A stretch of DNA of 64,000 bases from assembly GCF_028613635.1 (NCBI RefSeq), contig NZ_JAQRMY010000001.1:1530331-1594330 (forward strand). Reading direction: 5' to 3'. Position numbers and translations under genes: made by a program. Positions 53,684-61,993 of this stretch are shown piece by piece (position 1 is the stretch's first letter; each line of letters begins with the position of its first letter). The notes below the pieces were generated by a model, which ran no database searches, had not been told where the DNA came from, and worked only from the letters and a program-made list of their open reading frames with translations. Source of the DNA: Devosia sp. ZB163 (GTDB lineage Bacteria > Pseudomonadota > Alphaproteobacteria > Rhizobiales > Devosiaceae).

Positions 53684-55738
53684 ATGCATAGAGACGGCCC
53701 CCTCCCATCCTCCCCCACAAGGGGGGAGGTGCCTGCCGGTGCATCTGGCTCGATCGCGCCCCAAACTCGACTCTTCACCTCCCCCCTTGTGGGGGAGGAT
53801 GGGAGGGGGCCGTCCCTGTCGGCTCTGGCCGGCCGCCTTGGCGTTTTGCTGGCGCTGATCCTCACCCTGCTGTTCGCCCTCCCGGCCACCGCTCGCGAGG
53901 CCATAACCTCGTTCTCCTCCGCCGTGACGCTCCGCGCCGATGGCTCGGTAGATGTCATCGAGACGATCGTCGTACGGGCCGAGGGCTATGAGATCCGGCG
54001 CGGCATCTACCGCGACATCCCGCTCATCCTCATCAATCCCGACAATTCGCGGCTGCGCTCGACGCTCGACGTGCAGACAGTGACGCGCGACGGGCGCGAG
54101 GAGCAGTACAAGCTCGAGAACATCGGCGCCGGCTTCAAGCGCATCCGCATCGGCGACCCCGATGTGACCCTGAGCTACGGGCTCCACAAGTACACTATCC
54201 GCTACACCATGAGCCGCATGGCGCGGACCTTCGAGGACCATGACGAGTTGTTCTGGAACGCCACCGGCAACTACTGGAACTTCCCCATCGACGAAGCCGT
54301 GGCCTCCATCCGCCTGCCCGAAGGCGCGGTGATCGACAAGCTCGTCGGCTACACCGGCCGCCCCGGTTCGACCGAGCAGGCAGTGACGGTCACCCGCACC
54401 TCCGACAACACCGCCACGTTCCGCGCCACAAGGCCGCTCGCCTCCGGCGAAGGCCTTAGCGTCGCTGCGTCGTTCCAGAAGGGCATCCTCGCCGAGCCAC
54501 AGGGCTGGGACCGGCTGGTCTGGTGGCTGAGCGATCACCGCGACGTCGTGGTGCCCGCCATCGCCGTGGGACTGGTGCTGCTCTACAACCTCCTCGCCTG
54601 GACCTCGGTGGGTCGCGATCCCAAGAAGGGGACGATCATCCCGCTCTTCCACCCGCCCAAGGGCTTTTCGCCTGCGCTGGCGGAGTATGTCGACGGCATG
54701 GGCTGGGACAAGAGCGGCTGGACCGCCTTTACCGCCTCGATCTTCGACCTGGGCGTCAAGGGGCTGGTGAAGATCGACAATCCCGGCAAGACGCTGACCG
54801 TCACCGTCACCGGCCAGGAGCCGCCCGCCGATCTCGGCGCGGCCGAGCGCTTGCTCTTCAACTACCTGAAGTCGCAGCGCAGCGTAACGGTCAACACCAC
54901 GACCGGGCCCAAGCTCAACGAGACGCGCGGCCAGTTCGTCGCCGCTATCGAGGGCGAGAACCGGCAGGTCTACTTCAACAACAACACCGGCTACATCGTC
55001 TTCGGCGTTGCCCTGTCGGCGCTTTTGCTGCTGGGCATGGTTATCTTCGACATGATCGATCCGCTGACGCTGGTCTTTGCCGCGATGGGCGCGATCTTCA
55101 TCGGCGTGCTCGCCGGCATCCTGCGCGGCTTCTGGCAAAGCCCGGTGCTTGTGAAGATCATCGTCAGCGTCTGGGCCCTGATCTTCGGCGGCAACCTGCT
55201 CGGCGCCGCCGGGAGCCTGCTCACCGATTTGAGGCTGGACGGCCCGCTGATCGGCGCCGCCTCGATCATCTTCGTCAACGTCGTCTTCGCCGTGCTGATG
55301 CGCGCGCCCACGGTGCAGGGCCGCAAGGTCATGGACCAGCTCGATGGCTTCAAGATGTATATGGAGACGGCCGAGAAGAACCGGCTGAACATGGACAACG
55401 AGCCGCCGATGACGGTTGAGCGCTTCGAACGCATCCTGCCCTATGCCATTGCGTTGGGCGTCGAAAAGCCGTGGTCGAAGCACTTCGAAGCCGAACTCGC
55501 CCGCAACGCCGTAGCCGATGCGCGCGGTGGCACCTACCAGCCCGGCTTCTACTCAGGCCGGAACTGGTCGACCAGTTCCGGCGGGTTTGCCAACACGGTT
55601 TCCTCGGTCGCCACCGGCATGAGCGCCGCCATGGTCGCCGCCCAGCCCAGTTCGTCGTCGGGCTCCGGCTTTTCGAGCGGCGGTGGTGGCGGCGGCTCAG
55701 GTGGCGGTGGCGGCGGTGGTGGCGGAGGCGGCTGGTAG
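53684..55738 (+). CDS. DUF2207 membrane protein with repeat-derived N terminus
   Basis: A predicted 684-residue membrane protein. Residues 1-50 are encoded by the palindromic repeat at 53693-53814 (GPLPSSPTRGEV, FTSPLVGEDGRGPS). A signal peptide (RLGVLLALILTLLFALPATA) follows, then the DUF2207 extracytoplasmic domain (REAITSFSSAVTLRADGSVD, IRRGIYRDIPLILIN), several helices near residues 280-300 and 440-560, and a Gly-rich tail (GSGGGGGGGGGGGW). ATG 53684 has GAGGGG seven to eight bases upstream. No other in-frame ATG or GTG lies before the signal peptide; TTG 53846 would truncate it. It is paired with lemA. Confidence 0.85.
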   Translation: MHRDGPLPSSPTRGEVPAGASGSIAPQTRLFTSPLVGEDGRGPSLSALAGRLGVLLALILTLLFALPATAREAITSFSSAVTLRADGSVDVIETIVVRAEGYEIRRGIYRDIPLILINPDNSRLRSTLDVQTVTRDGREEQYKLENIGAGFKRIRIGDPDVTLSYGLHKYTIRYTMSRMARTFEDHDELFWNATGNYWNFPIDEAVASIRLPEGAVIDKLVGYTGRPGSTEQAVTVTRTSDNTATFRATRPLASGEGLSVAASFQKGILAEPQGWDRLVWWLSDHRDVVVPAIAVGLVLLYNLLAWTSVGRDPKKGTIIPLFHPPKGFSPALAEYVDGMGWDKSGWTAFTASIFDLGVKGLVKIDNPGKTLTVTVTGQEPPADLGAAERLLFNYLKSQRSVTVNTTTGPKLNETRGQFVAAIEGENRQVYFNNNTGYIVFGVALSALLLLGMVIFDMIDPLTLVFAAMGAIFIGVLAGILRGFWQSPVLVKIIVSVWALIFGGNLLGAAGSLLTDLRLDGPLIGAASIIFVNVVFAVLMRAPTVQGRKVMDQLDGFKMYMETAEKNRLNMDNEPPMTVERFERILPYAIALGVEKPWSKHFEAELARNAVADARGGTYQPGFYSGRNWSTSSGGFANTVSSVATGMSAAMVAAQPSSSSGSGFSSGGGGGGSGGGGGGGGGGGW
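53693..53814. repeat. REPIN-like element with perfect 39-bp inverted arms, locus 3
   Basis: Arms at 53693-53731 and 53776-53814 are exact reverse complements, separated by 44 bases. Each arm itself contains a CCTCCCCC...GGGGGGAGG palindrome, the plan seen at loci 8024 and 40168. This copy lies between the start codon and the signal-peptide codons of the DUF2207 gene. Confidence 0.85.
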
Positions 55739-55752
55739 ACTGCCGCCGTCGA

Positions 55753-56547
55753 TCAGGCGTCTATCGCCTGCTTGAGGCTCAGCATGTCGCGCCAGGCCAT
55801 GGCCTTCGAAGCCGGCGTCCGCAGCAGGTAGGCCGGATGCAGTGTCGCCAACGCCCGGACCGGGTGGCTCCCGACGGTAAGGTCGCGCCACTGGCCACGC
55901 ATCCGCGTGATGCCGTTCTGCGTCTGGAACAGCGACTTGGTCGGCACGTTGCCGAGCGTCACGAGGAACTTGGGCGCAACCAGTTCGACCTGCCGCAGCA
56001 GGAAGGGCGCGCAGAGCGCCATTTCCTCGGGTGAAGGTTCGCGATTTCCCGGCGGGCGCCAGGGCACCATGTTGGCGATGTAGACCTTGGTGCGGTCGAG
56101 CCCGATCGAAGCCAGCATGCGATCGAGCAACTGCCCGGCACGGCCGACGAAGGGCTTGCCCTGCAGGTCCTCCTGCTCGCCGGGGCCTTCGCCCACCAGC
56201 ATGATCTCGGCTTCGGGATTGCCGTCGGCGAACACCAGCTGCGTGGCGCGCTTCTTGAGCAGGCACCCCTCATAGGCATCCATCACGGCACGCAGGGCGT
56301 CGAGCGTCTGTGCGCTGGCGGCGAGGGCGGTCGTTTCCGTGGGGTCGGACGTCAGCGAGATCGCGACGGCAGGGGCGGGCGCGGCTTCCGACACCGGTGC
56401 CGGGGCAGGGCGCGCGCGCGAGGGTGCGGCAGACGCCGCGAAGCGATCGACCGGCTCCTCGCCCACGGCGAAATCGACCCCGACGGCACGATACCAGTCG
56501 AGCGCCGTTCGGGCTTCGGCATCATTTAGCGGTCGATTTTCGGACAT
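55753..56547 (-). CDS. Uracil-DNA glycosylase, family 4-like
   Basis: A 264-residue uracil-DNA glycosylase. The catalytic motif is LVGEGPGEQEDLQGKPFVGR, the second motif LATLHPAYLLRTP. The first 85 residues are a low-complexity Ala/Pro-rich extension. Family 4 enzymes use four cysteines for a [4Fe-4S] cluster; here C95 and C179 remain while Y92 and W163 occupy the other two positions, so a cluster is unlikely. Many alphaproteobacterial homologues have the VPWRPPGNR form. It converges on DUF2207 and is divergent from the ETF-QO gene. Confidence 0.88.
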   Translation of the reverse strand: MSENRPLNDAEARTALDWYRAVGVDFAVGEEPVDRFAASAAPSRARPAPAPVSEAAPAPAVAISLTSDPTETTALAASAQTLDALRAVMDAYEGCLLKKRATQLVFADGNPEAEIMLVGEGPGEQEDLQGKPFVGRAGQLLDRMLASIGLDRTKVYIANMVPWRPPGNREPSPEEMALCAPFLLRQVELVAPKFLVTLGNVPTKSLFQTQNGITRMRGQWRDLTVGSHPVRALATLHPAYLLRTPASKAMAWRDMLSLKQAIDA

Positions 56548-56585
56548 GTGTTCTGTTATGTCACAGCCCGCTTTCCCCCGCTACC

Positions 56586-58256
56586 TTGCACTGGACTTAT
56601 CCATTGGCCGAAGCCGGTAACCGCGAGATTCTCGAGACCGACGTGCTGATCGTGGGCGCCGGTCCCGCCGGGCTCAGCGCCGCCATCCGGCTCAAACAGG
56701 TTGCGCCCGACCTCGCCGTTACTGTGGTGGAAAAATCCGCCGAGATCGGCGGGCACATCATCTCCGGCGCGGTGATGAATCCGGTCGGGCTCGACCAGTT
56801 GCTGCCGGGTTGGCGCGACATGGGGGCCCCCGCCGGTCCCGACGTGATCCGCGACACGTTCCACTTCCTTACGGCGGCCGGCGACATACCGTTTCCCGGG
56901 TTCATGATCCCGCCGCAGATGAAGGTGCCCGACGCTGTGATTGTCAGCCTGGGCGACCTCGTGCGCTGGCTGGGCGAGCAGGCGCAGGCGCTGGGCGTCG
57001 ATATCTTCCCCATGACGGCTGCAGTCGATGTGCTGACCGGCCAAGGTGGGCGCGTCCAGGGCATCATCACCGGTGACCTCGGGGTCGGCGCCGATGGACA
57101 GCCCAAGTCCACCTATGCCGCCGGAATCGCGCTCAAGGCGAAGTACACGCTCATCGGCGAGGGCGCGCGCGGCTCGCTGGCCAAGGGGCTGATCCGCCAG
57201 TTCGGGCTCGCCGACGGCCATGACCCGCAGCTCTACGGCCTTGGCATGAAGGAAGTGTGGGAGATCGCACCGGATCGCCATGAGGCGGGCCGCATCGACC
57301 ACTATCTCGGCTACCCGCTCGACGACGCGACCTCGGGTGGCGGCTTCGCCTATCACGCGCAGGGCAACAAGCTCTATCTCGGGCTGGTCGTGCACCTCTC
57401 CTACGACAACCCCACGCTGTCGCCCTTTGGCGAGTTCCAGCGCTTCAAGCAGCATCCGGCGATCGCACGGTTGCTCGCCGGCGGCCGCCGCCTGAGCTAC
57501 GGCGCGCGGGCGATGACGTCGGGCGGTCTGCAGTCGATCCCCGACCTTGCCTTCCCCGGCGGCGCCCTCATCGGCTGTTCTGCCGGTTTCATGAACGTTC
57601 CGGCTCTCAAAGGCATCCACAACGCTATCCTGTCGGGTAAGGCCACTGCCGAGCGCGTCGCCGCGGCGATCGGCGCGGGCAGGGCGCACGACACGCTCGA
57701 GGGGCTCAACGAGTCCGTGCTCGCCACCGGCATTGGCGCCGAGCTCAGGCCGGTGCGCAACCTCAAGCCGTTCTGGTCCCGCTTCGGCACCTATCTGGGG
57801 GTGCTGCTCGGTGGCTTCGATTTGTGGTTCCAGGCGCTGTTCGGCGCATCTGCCTTCGGCACCCTCAGCCACGGCAAGGCCGACTTCGAGAAACTGCGTC
57901 CGAAGAAGGAAGTCACGCCCAAGGCCTATCCGACGCCTGACGGTACGACGACATTCGACCGGGCGAATTCCGTGTACTTTGCCAGCCTGAGCCACGACGA
58001 AGACCAGCCAATCCACCTGAAGCTCACCGATCCCGACGTGCCGGTGCGCGACAATCTCCCCCGCTACGGCGAGCCGGCTCCCCTCTACTGCCCGGCGGGA
58101 GTCTACGAGCTGGCCGAGGAGGGTGGCGCACCGGTCTTCCGCATCCACGCCGCCAACTGCGTCCACTGCAAGACCTGTGATATCAAGGATCCGGCGCAGA
58201 ACATCACCTGGGTCCCGCCCGAAGGTGGCTCGGGCCCGAACTACTCCGGCATGTAG
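56586..58256 (+). CDS. Electron transfer flavoprotein-ubiquinone oxidoreductase
   Basis: Passes electrons from ETF (fatty-acid, amino-acid and choline oxidation) to ubiquinone at the inner membrane. FAD is bound through DVLIVGAGPAGLSAAIRLKQ at the N terminus and RAMTSGGLQSIPDLAFPGGA later. The ubiquinone region includes GAVMNPVGLDQLLPGWRDMG. The [4Fe-4S] cluster lies at YCPAGVYEL and NCVHCKTCDIKDPAQNITW. No ATG suits the family start; TTG 56586 (MHWTYPLAEAGNREILE) gives 556 residues, the normal length, but TTG 56604 is possible. Confidence 0.93.
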   Translation: MHWTYPLAEAGNREILETDVLIVGAGPAGLSAAIRLKQVAPDLAVTVVEKSAEIGGHIISGAVMNPVGLDQLLPGWRDMGAPAGPDVIRDTFHFLTAAGDIPFPGFMIPPQMKVPDAVIVSLGDLVRWLGEQAQALGVDIFPMTAAVDVLTGQGGRVQGIITGDLGVGADGQPKSTYAAGIALKAKYTLIGEGARGSLAKGLIRQFGLADGHDPQLYGLGMKEVWEIAPDRHEAGRIDHYLGYPLDDATSGGGFAYHAQGNKLYLGLVVHLSYDNPTLSPFGEFQRFKQHPAIARLLAGGRRLSYGARAMTSGGLQSIPDLAFPGGALIGCSAGFMNVPALKGIHNAILSGKATAERVAAAIGAGRAHDTLEGLNESVLATGIGAELRPVRNLKPFWSRFGTYLGVLLGGFDLWFQALFGASAFGTLSHGKADFEKLRPKKEVTPKAYPTPDGTTTFDRANSVYFASLSHDEDQPIHLKLTDPDVPVRDNLPRYGEPAPLYCPAGVYELAEEGGAPVFRIHAANCVHCKTCDIKDPAQNITWVPPEGGSGPNYSGM

Positions 58257-58359
58257 CCGCTCACTAGATTGTGCCCACCCCTTGCGGCGCAGTCCCAAAA
58301 TCGCCCATCTTTCCAAGGCTAGTGCAAAACTACCCTGTCCCTCGGAGCATTCGAGCCAC

Positions 58360-60099
58360 GTGACTCACAAAGCCCGCCTCTTGTCCGGTGTCGTTCTCGC
58401 CTCAATGCTTGTTTTCGGTGGCGCTTCGGCGCTCGAAAACAGCACGATGCTGCCGCTGCTGAACGACAGCGTCACGGGCAGCTATCTGGCCGGAAAGCAG
58501 GCCCTGTCCGACCTCAGGACCGAGGACGCCGCCCGCTATTTCCGCCTCGCCGCCGAGAATGATTGGGAGAACCCCGTCCTCGTCGAGCGCAGCTTCATCG
58601 CCTACGCGGCCGACGGCCAGATCGCCGAGTCAGCCCGGGTAGCCAAGCATCTGCTCGATCTCAGCGCCCCCAACGATCTTGCCAGCCTCGTCATCGGCAC
58701 CCAGGCCGTGAAGGAGCGCCGCTACGGTGCCGCAGCCCGGGAACTCGAGACGGTGGGCGGCGACACCTTTGCCGGCATCACCGGCGGCATCCTGCGCGCC
58801 TGGGCACTGGTCGGCGACGGCAAGAGCAACGAGGCCAGCAAGGTGCTGGACGAGATCGCCGAGGGCGGTCTCGAGGACTTCCTCGTCTTCCACCGCGCCG
58901 TGATGGCCGATGTCGAAGGGCGCAGCGAAGAGGCGCTCAAGCTGATTGCCAAGGCGTACGAGACCGACCCGATGGTCGCCCGCATCGTCGAGGCCTATGC
59001 CCGCATGCTCGGCAATGCCGGGCGTTTCGACGAGGCCGAGAAGGTCATCGCCGGCTTCGAGGACCAGGGTCTGAGCCACCCGCTGATCGACGCCGTGAAG
59101 GAAAAGATCGACCGCAAGCAGCGCCCCGGGGTCTTCGCCGCGGACGTGCAGGCCGGCGCGGCCGAGATGTTCCATTCGGTTGGCGTTGCGCTCGCTCGTG
59201 AGGGCAGCCCCGATACCTCTGCCGTGTTCCTGCAACTCGGGATGTACCTTGATCCCAAGTCCGACATCATCGACCTGGTCTATGGCCAGCTGCTCGATGG
59301 CGCCGACCAGCATCAGGCGGCCAACGCCGTCTACGACCGCATCCCCATGGATTCCCCGATGAAGCCGATGGCCGTGGTGCGCGTCGCCGAGAACCTGAAC
59401 TCCATGGGCGATCGCGATGAGGCCCTGCGCCGGCTCGGCAACATCGTGCATCAGAACCCCGATGACCTCGAAGCGCTCTCGGTGCTGGGCGACATGCAGC
59501 GCGCCGCCGAGAAGTACGCCGAGGCCGCCGATACCTACACCAGGGCGCTGGCCGTTGCCGGCGGCAACCACCCTGGCGACTGGCGCTTCTACTATGTCCG
59601 CGGCATCTCCTATGAGCGGAACAAGGAGTGGGCCAAGGCCGAACCGGATTTCAAGCGGGCGCTCGAGCTGAACCCCGACCAGCCGCAGGTGCTGAACTAT
59701 CTCGGCTACAGCTGGGTGGACCAGGGTCTCAACCTGATGCCGGCACTGGACATGATCCAGAAGGCCGTCGCTGCGGCACCCAATGACGGCTACATCATCG
59801 ACAGCCTGGGCTGGGCCTACTACCGGCTCGGCCGTTTCGAGGAAGCCGTTCAGCAGCTCGAACTCGCCGTTCAGCTGCGCTCGACCGATCCCGAGATCAA
59901 CGATCATCTGGGCGATGCCTACTGGCGCGCCGGGCGCAAGCTCGAGGCAAGGTTCCAGTGGAACATCGCTTCGTCGGTCGACAAGGAAGGCAACGTCAAG
60001 GAGCGCGTCGCCAAGAAGCTTGCCGACGGCCTCGATGCAATCGAGGCTGCGCCCAAGCCCGCCCCGGTGGCGGACGGTCAGGCCGTGCCCGCCCAGTAA
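58360..60099 (+). CDS. Exported tetratricopeptide-repeat protein
   Basis: A 579-residue TPR protein with an N-terminal signal (ARLLSGVVLASMLVFGGASA). It is helical throughout. Clear TPRs are AEKYAEAADTYTRALAVAGG, KEWAKAEPDFKRALELNPDQ and GRFEEAVQQLELAVQLRSTD, with weaker ones before. The start is GTG 58360. It sits between ETF-QO and ispE, an arrangement I recall for rhizobia, and overlaps the ispE start by one base (TAATG). Its role is unknown; similar exported TPR proteins act in envelope assembly. Confidence 0.85.
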   Translation: MTHKARLLSGVVLASMLVFGGASALENSTMLPLLNDSVTGSYLAGKQALSDLRTEDAARYFRLAAENDWENPVLVERSFIAYAADGQIAESARVAKHLLDLSAPNDLASLVIGTQAVKERRYGAAARELETVGGDTFAGITGGILRAWALVGDGKSNEASKVLDEIAEGGLEDFLVFHRAVMADVEGRSEEALKLIAKAYETDPMVARIVEAYARMLGNAGRFDEAEKVIAGFEDQGLSHPLIDAVKEKIDRKQRPGVFAADVQAGAAEMFHSVGVALAREGSPDTSAVFLQLGMYLDPKSDIIDLVYGQLLDGADQHQAANAVYDRIPMDSPMKPMAVVRVAENLNSMGDRDEALRRLGNIVHQNPDDLEALSVLGDMQRAAEKYAEAADTYTRALAVAGGNHPGDWRFYYVRGISYERNKEWAKAEPDFKRALELNPDQPQVLNYLGYSWVDQGLNLMPALDMIQKAVAAAPNDGYIIDSLGWAYYRLGRFEEAVQQLELAVQLRSTDPEINDHLGDAYWRAGRKLEARFQWNIASSVDKEGNVKERVAKKLADGLDAIEAAPKPAPVADGQAVPAQ

Positions 60100-60983
60100 T
60101 GGCGTCCGACGCGGACCCCCACTTCACCGAGGCGGCGCCCGCCAAGGTCAACCTGGCACTGCACGTCACCGGCCGGCGCTCCGACGGCTACCATGAGCTC
60201 GAGAGTCTCGTGGTCTTCGTCGACGTCGCCGACGAGGTGTCAGCCCGCCCGGCGAAGACCGACCGGTTCAAGGTCTCCGGCCCCTTCGCGGCCGCCGCCG
60301 GCAACGGCGACTCGAACCTGGTCGTGCGGGCGGTCCGCGCCTTCCGCGAGCGCTGGCCCGGTCGTGTACCGAACGGGCTCGACATCCAGCTCATCAAGAA
60401 CCTGCCCGTAGCCGCGGGTATCGGCGGCGGCTCCGCCGATGCGGCGGCCATGCTGCGACTGCTGGTGCACATGGCGGATGGCGCGGTTCCCCTGCCGGAA
60501 CTGCAGTCACTCGCCTTGACCCTGGGCGCGGACGTACCGGTCTGCCTCCTCTCGCGCCCCTGCGAGGTGCGGGGCGTGGGCGAGATCCTGCATCCGCTGC
60601 GCGATTTCCCGCCGACCCATATCGTTCTGGTCAATCCGCTGGTGCCGGTTGTCACCGCCGACGTCTTTCGCCGGCTCGATAGCCGCGAGAACCCCGCCAT
60701 GCCGGCACTGCCACAGCCGCTGACCCGTCCGGTTCAGCTCGGCTTGTGGCTCGCCGAGACCCGCAACGACCTCGAGCCAGCGGCCATGGAGCTGGTACCC
60801 GCCATTGGCGAACTGCTACGCCACATGCGCGTGCTCGATGGCTGTGCGCTCGCTCGCATGTCGGGTTCCGGCGGGACGGTGTTCGGCCTCTTCGGTTCCG
60901 CAGCGCAGGCCCACCAGGCGGCCCATGAGACTCGGGCCAAATACCCCAGCTACTGGGTCGCCGCGGGACCCGTGATCGGTTGA
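60099..60983 (+). CDS. ispE: 4-diphosphocytidyl-2-C-methyl-D-erythritol kinase
   Basis: GHMP kinase phosphorylating CDP-ME in the MEP isoprenoid pathway. The 294 residues carry APAKVNLALHVTGRRSDGYH, the ATP-binding glycine loop LPVAAGIGGGSADAAAMLRL, and MSGSGGTVFGLFGSAAQAHQ. ATG 60099 overlaps the TPR gene stop. Its product pathway feeds the polyprenyl synthase 1 kb downstream. Confidence 0.95.
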   Translation: MASDADPHFTEAAPAKVNLALHVTGRRSDGYHELESLVVFVDVADEVSARPAKTDRFKVSGPFAAAAGNGDSNLVVRAVRAFRERWPGRVPNGLDIQLIKNLPVAAGIGGGSADAAAMLRLLVHMADGAVPLPELQSLALTLGADVPVCLLSRPCEVRGVGEILHPLRDFPPTHIVLVNPLVPVVTADVFRRLDSRENPAMPALPQPLTRPVQLGLWLAETRNDLEPAAMELVPAIGELLRHMRVLDGCALARMSGSGGTVFGLFGSAAQAHQAAHETRAKYPSYWVAAGPVIG

Positions 60984-61012
60984 AACGGAAGCGGCCCCCC
61001 GAAGGGAGCCGC
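60982..61012 (-). terminator. Terminator of the outer-membrane protein gene
   Basis: On the minus strand GCGGCTCCC pairs with GGGGGCCGC (one G-U) around TTCG, followed by TTCCGTTTC. It lies 25 bases after the omp stop and abuts the ispE stop. Confidence 0.65.
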
Positions 61013-61037
61013 CACCACCAGTCCGCCTGTAGGAGGG

Positions 61038-61709
61038 TCAGAACTGGAAGTTGAGACCGACGGTGAAGGTATTGGTGTCGAAACTCGACTCGAGGTCGGG
61101 ATCGAAGAAGTCGAAGTTCTCGTCGCTGAATGACGAGAAACGATACTCGCCGCGGATCGACATGTTGTCGGTGACAAGCACTTCGGCACCCACGCCGACC
61201 GTCCAGCCGACGTGTGTGTTGTTGTCGTTTAGCCAGACTCCGTCCCACACGTCGATGTCGTGGGAGGCGAAGGCCAGACCCGCGGTACCGTAGACGAGTA
61301 CAGTATCGAACCCGAAGCCGGCACGACCGCGCAGGCTGCCGCTCCAGTCGATGCTGGGATCGAAGTCGTCGAGGTCGATATCGTCCTCGTCGCCCTCGAA
61401 GTTGTTCCAGGTGATATCGCCTTCGAGACCGAAGACGAACCCGCCATCCATCTGCCAGTTGTAACCGGCCTGGAGACCGACCAGCCAACCCGAGACGTCG
61501 AAGTCGAACGTGTCATCGGGAAAGTCGACCCAGTTCCAGTCGATCGTGCCGGTGCCCCAGCCAGCATGGACACCGATATAGGGGCCAGTCCAGTCCATGA
61601 TGGGAACGACGACCGGAGCAGGCTCTTCGATAACCAGGTCGGCCGCCATGGCGGAACCGGCCAATGAGATTGCTAGGGCGGACGCCGTAGCCAGGACTAG
61701 TGTGCGCAT
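61038..61709 (-). CDS. Omp25/Omp31-family outer-membrane beta-barrel protein
   Basis: A 223-residue outer-membrane protein with signal peptide (ATASALAISLAGSAMA-A). The mature part starts with a Pro/Val segment, then DWTGPYIGVHAGWGTGTIDW, the family opening strand, alternating-hydrophobic strands such as GGFVFGLEGDITWNNF and TVGVGAEVLVTDNMSIRGEY, and ends with FTVGLNFQF, whose terminal phenylalanine is the usual barrel-assembly signal. It is rich in Asp. AGAGGG precedes ATG 61709. Confidence 0.92.
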   Translation of the reverse strand: MRTLVLATASALAISLAGSAMAADLVIEEPAPVVVPIMDWTGPYIGVHAGWGTGTIDWNWVDFPDDTFDFDVSGWLVGLQAGYNWQMDGGFVFGLEGDITWNNFEGDEDDIDLDDFDPSIDWSGSLRGRAGFGFDTVLVYGTAGLAFASHDIDVWDGVWLNDNNTHVGWTVGVGAEVLVTDNMSIRGEYRFSSFSDENFDFFDPDLESSFDTNTFTVGLNFQF

Positions 61710-61835
61710 TCTCAGGACCCTCTGTAGTAATGCCCCAGAGTCTGCCTCAATGCCGCCGGGTGTCTAGTGATCTACGTAGTGGATACTTTTGGCGTCGCGG
61801 GTGAGTTGCGCCTGTGCCACAGTTGAGACAAGTAT

Positions 61836-61885
61836 CTTGTACAGTAACGTACGCTTGTATGGCAGTAATGTGCCAAATAGTACAA
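61836..61885. repeat. AT-rich direct and inverted repeats upstream of omp
   Basis: CTTGTA...GTAA.GT occurs at 61836 and again at 61854 as approximate direct repeats, and TTGTAC (61837) matches GTACAA (61880) as an inverted repeat, with GGCA/TGCC between them. This may be a regulator-binding region for omp, whose start is about 130 bases away. Confidence 0.35.
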
Positions 61886-61993
61886 TCAACTTGTGGAAAA
61901 CCTGCATGCCGAATTCTCCGCCTTCGCATGCGCTGGCCGGCGAATCATTTTTCGATCGACTCGGATTGGGCCGTTGGCGCTGGCCCGACGCGC

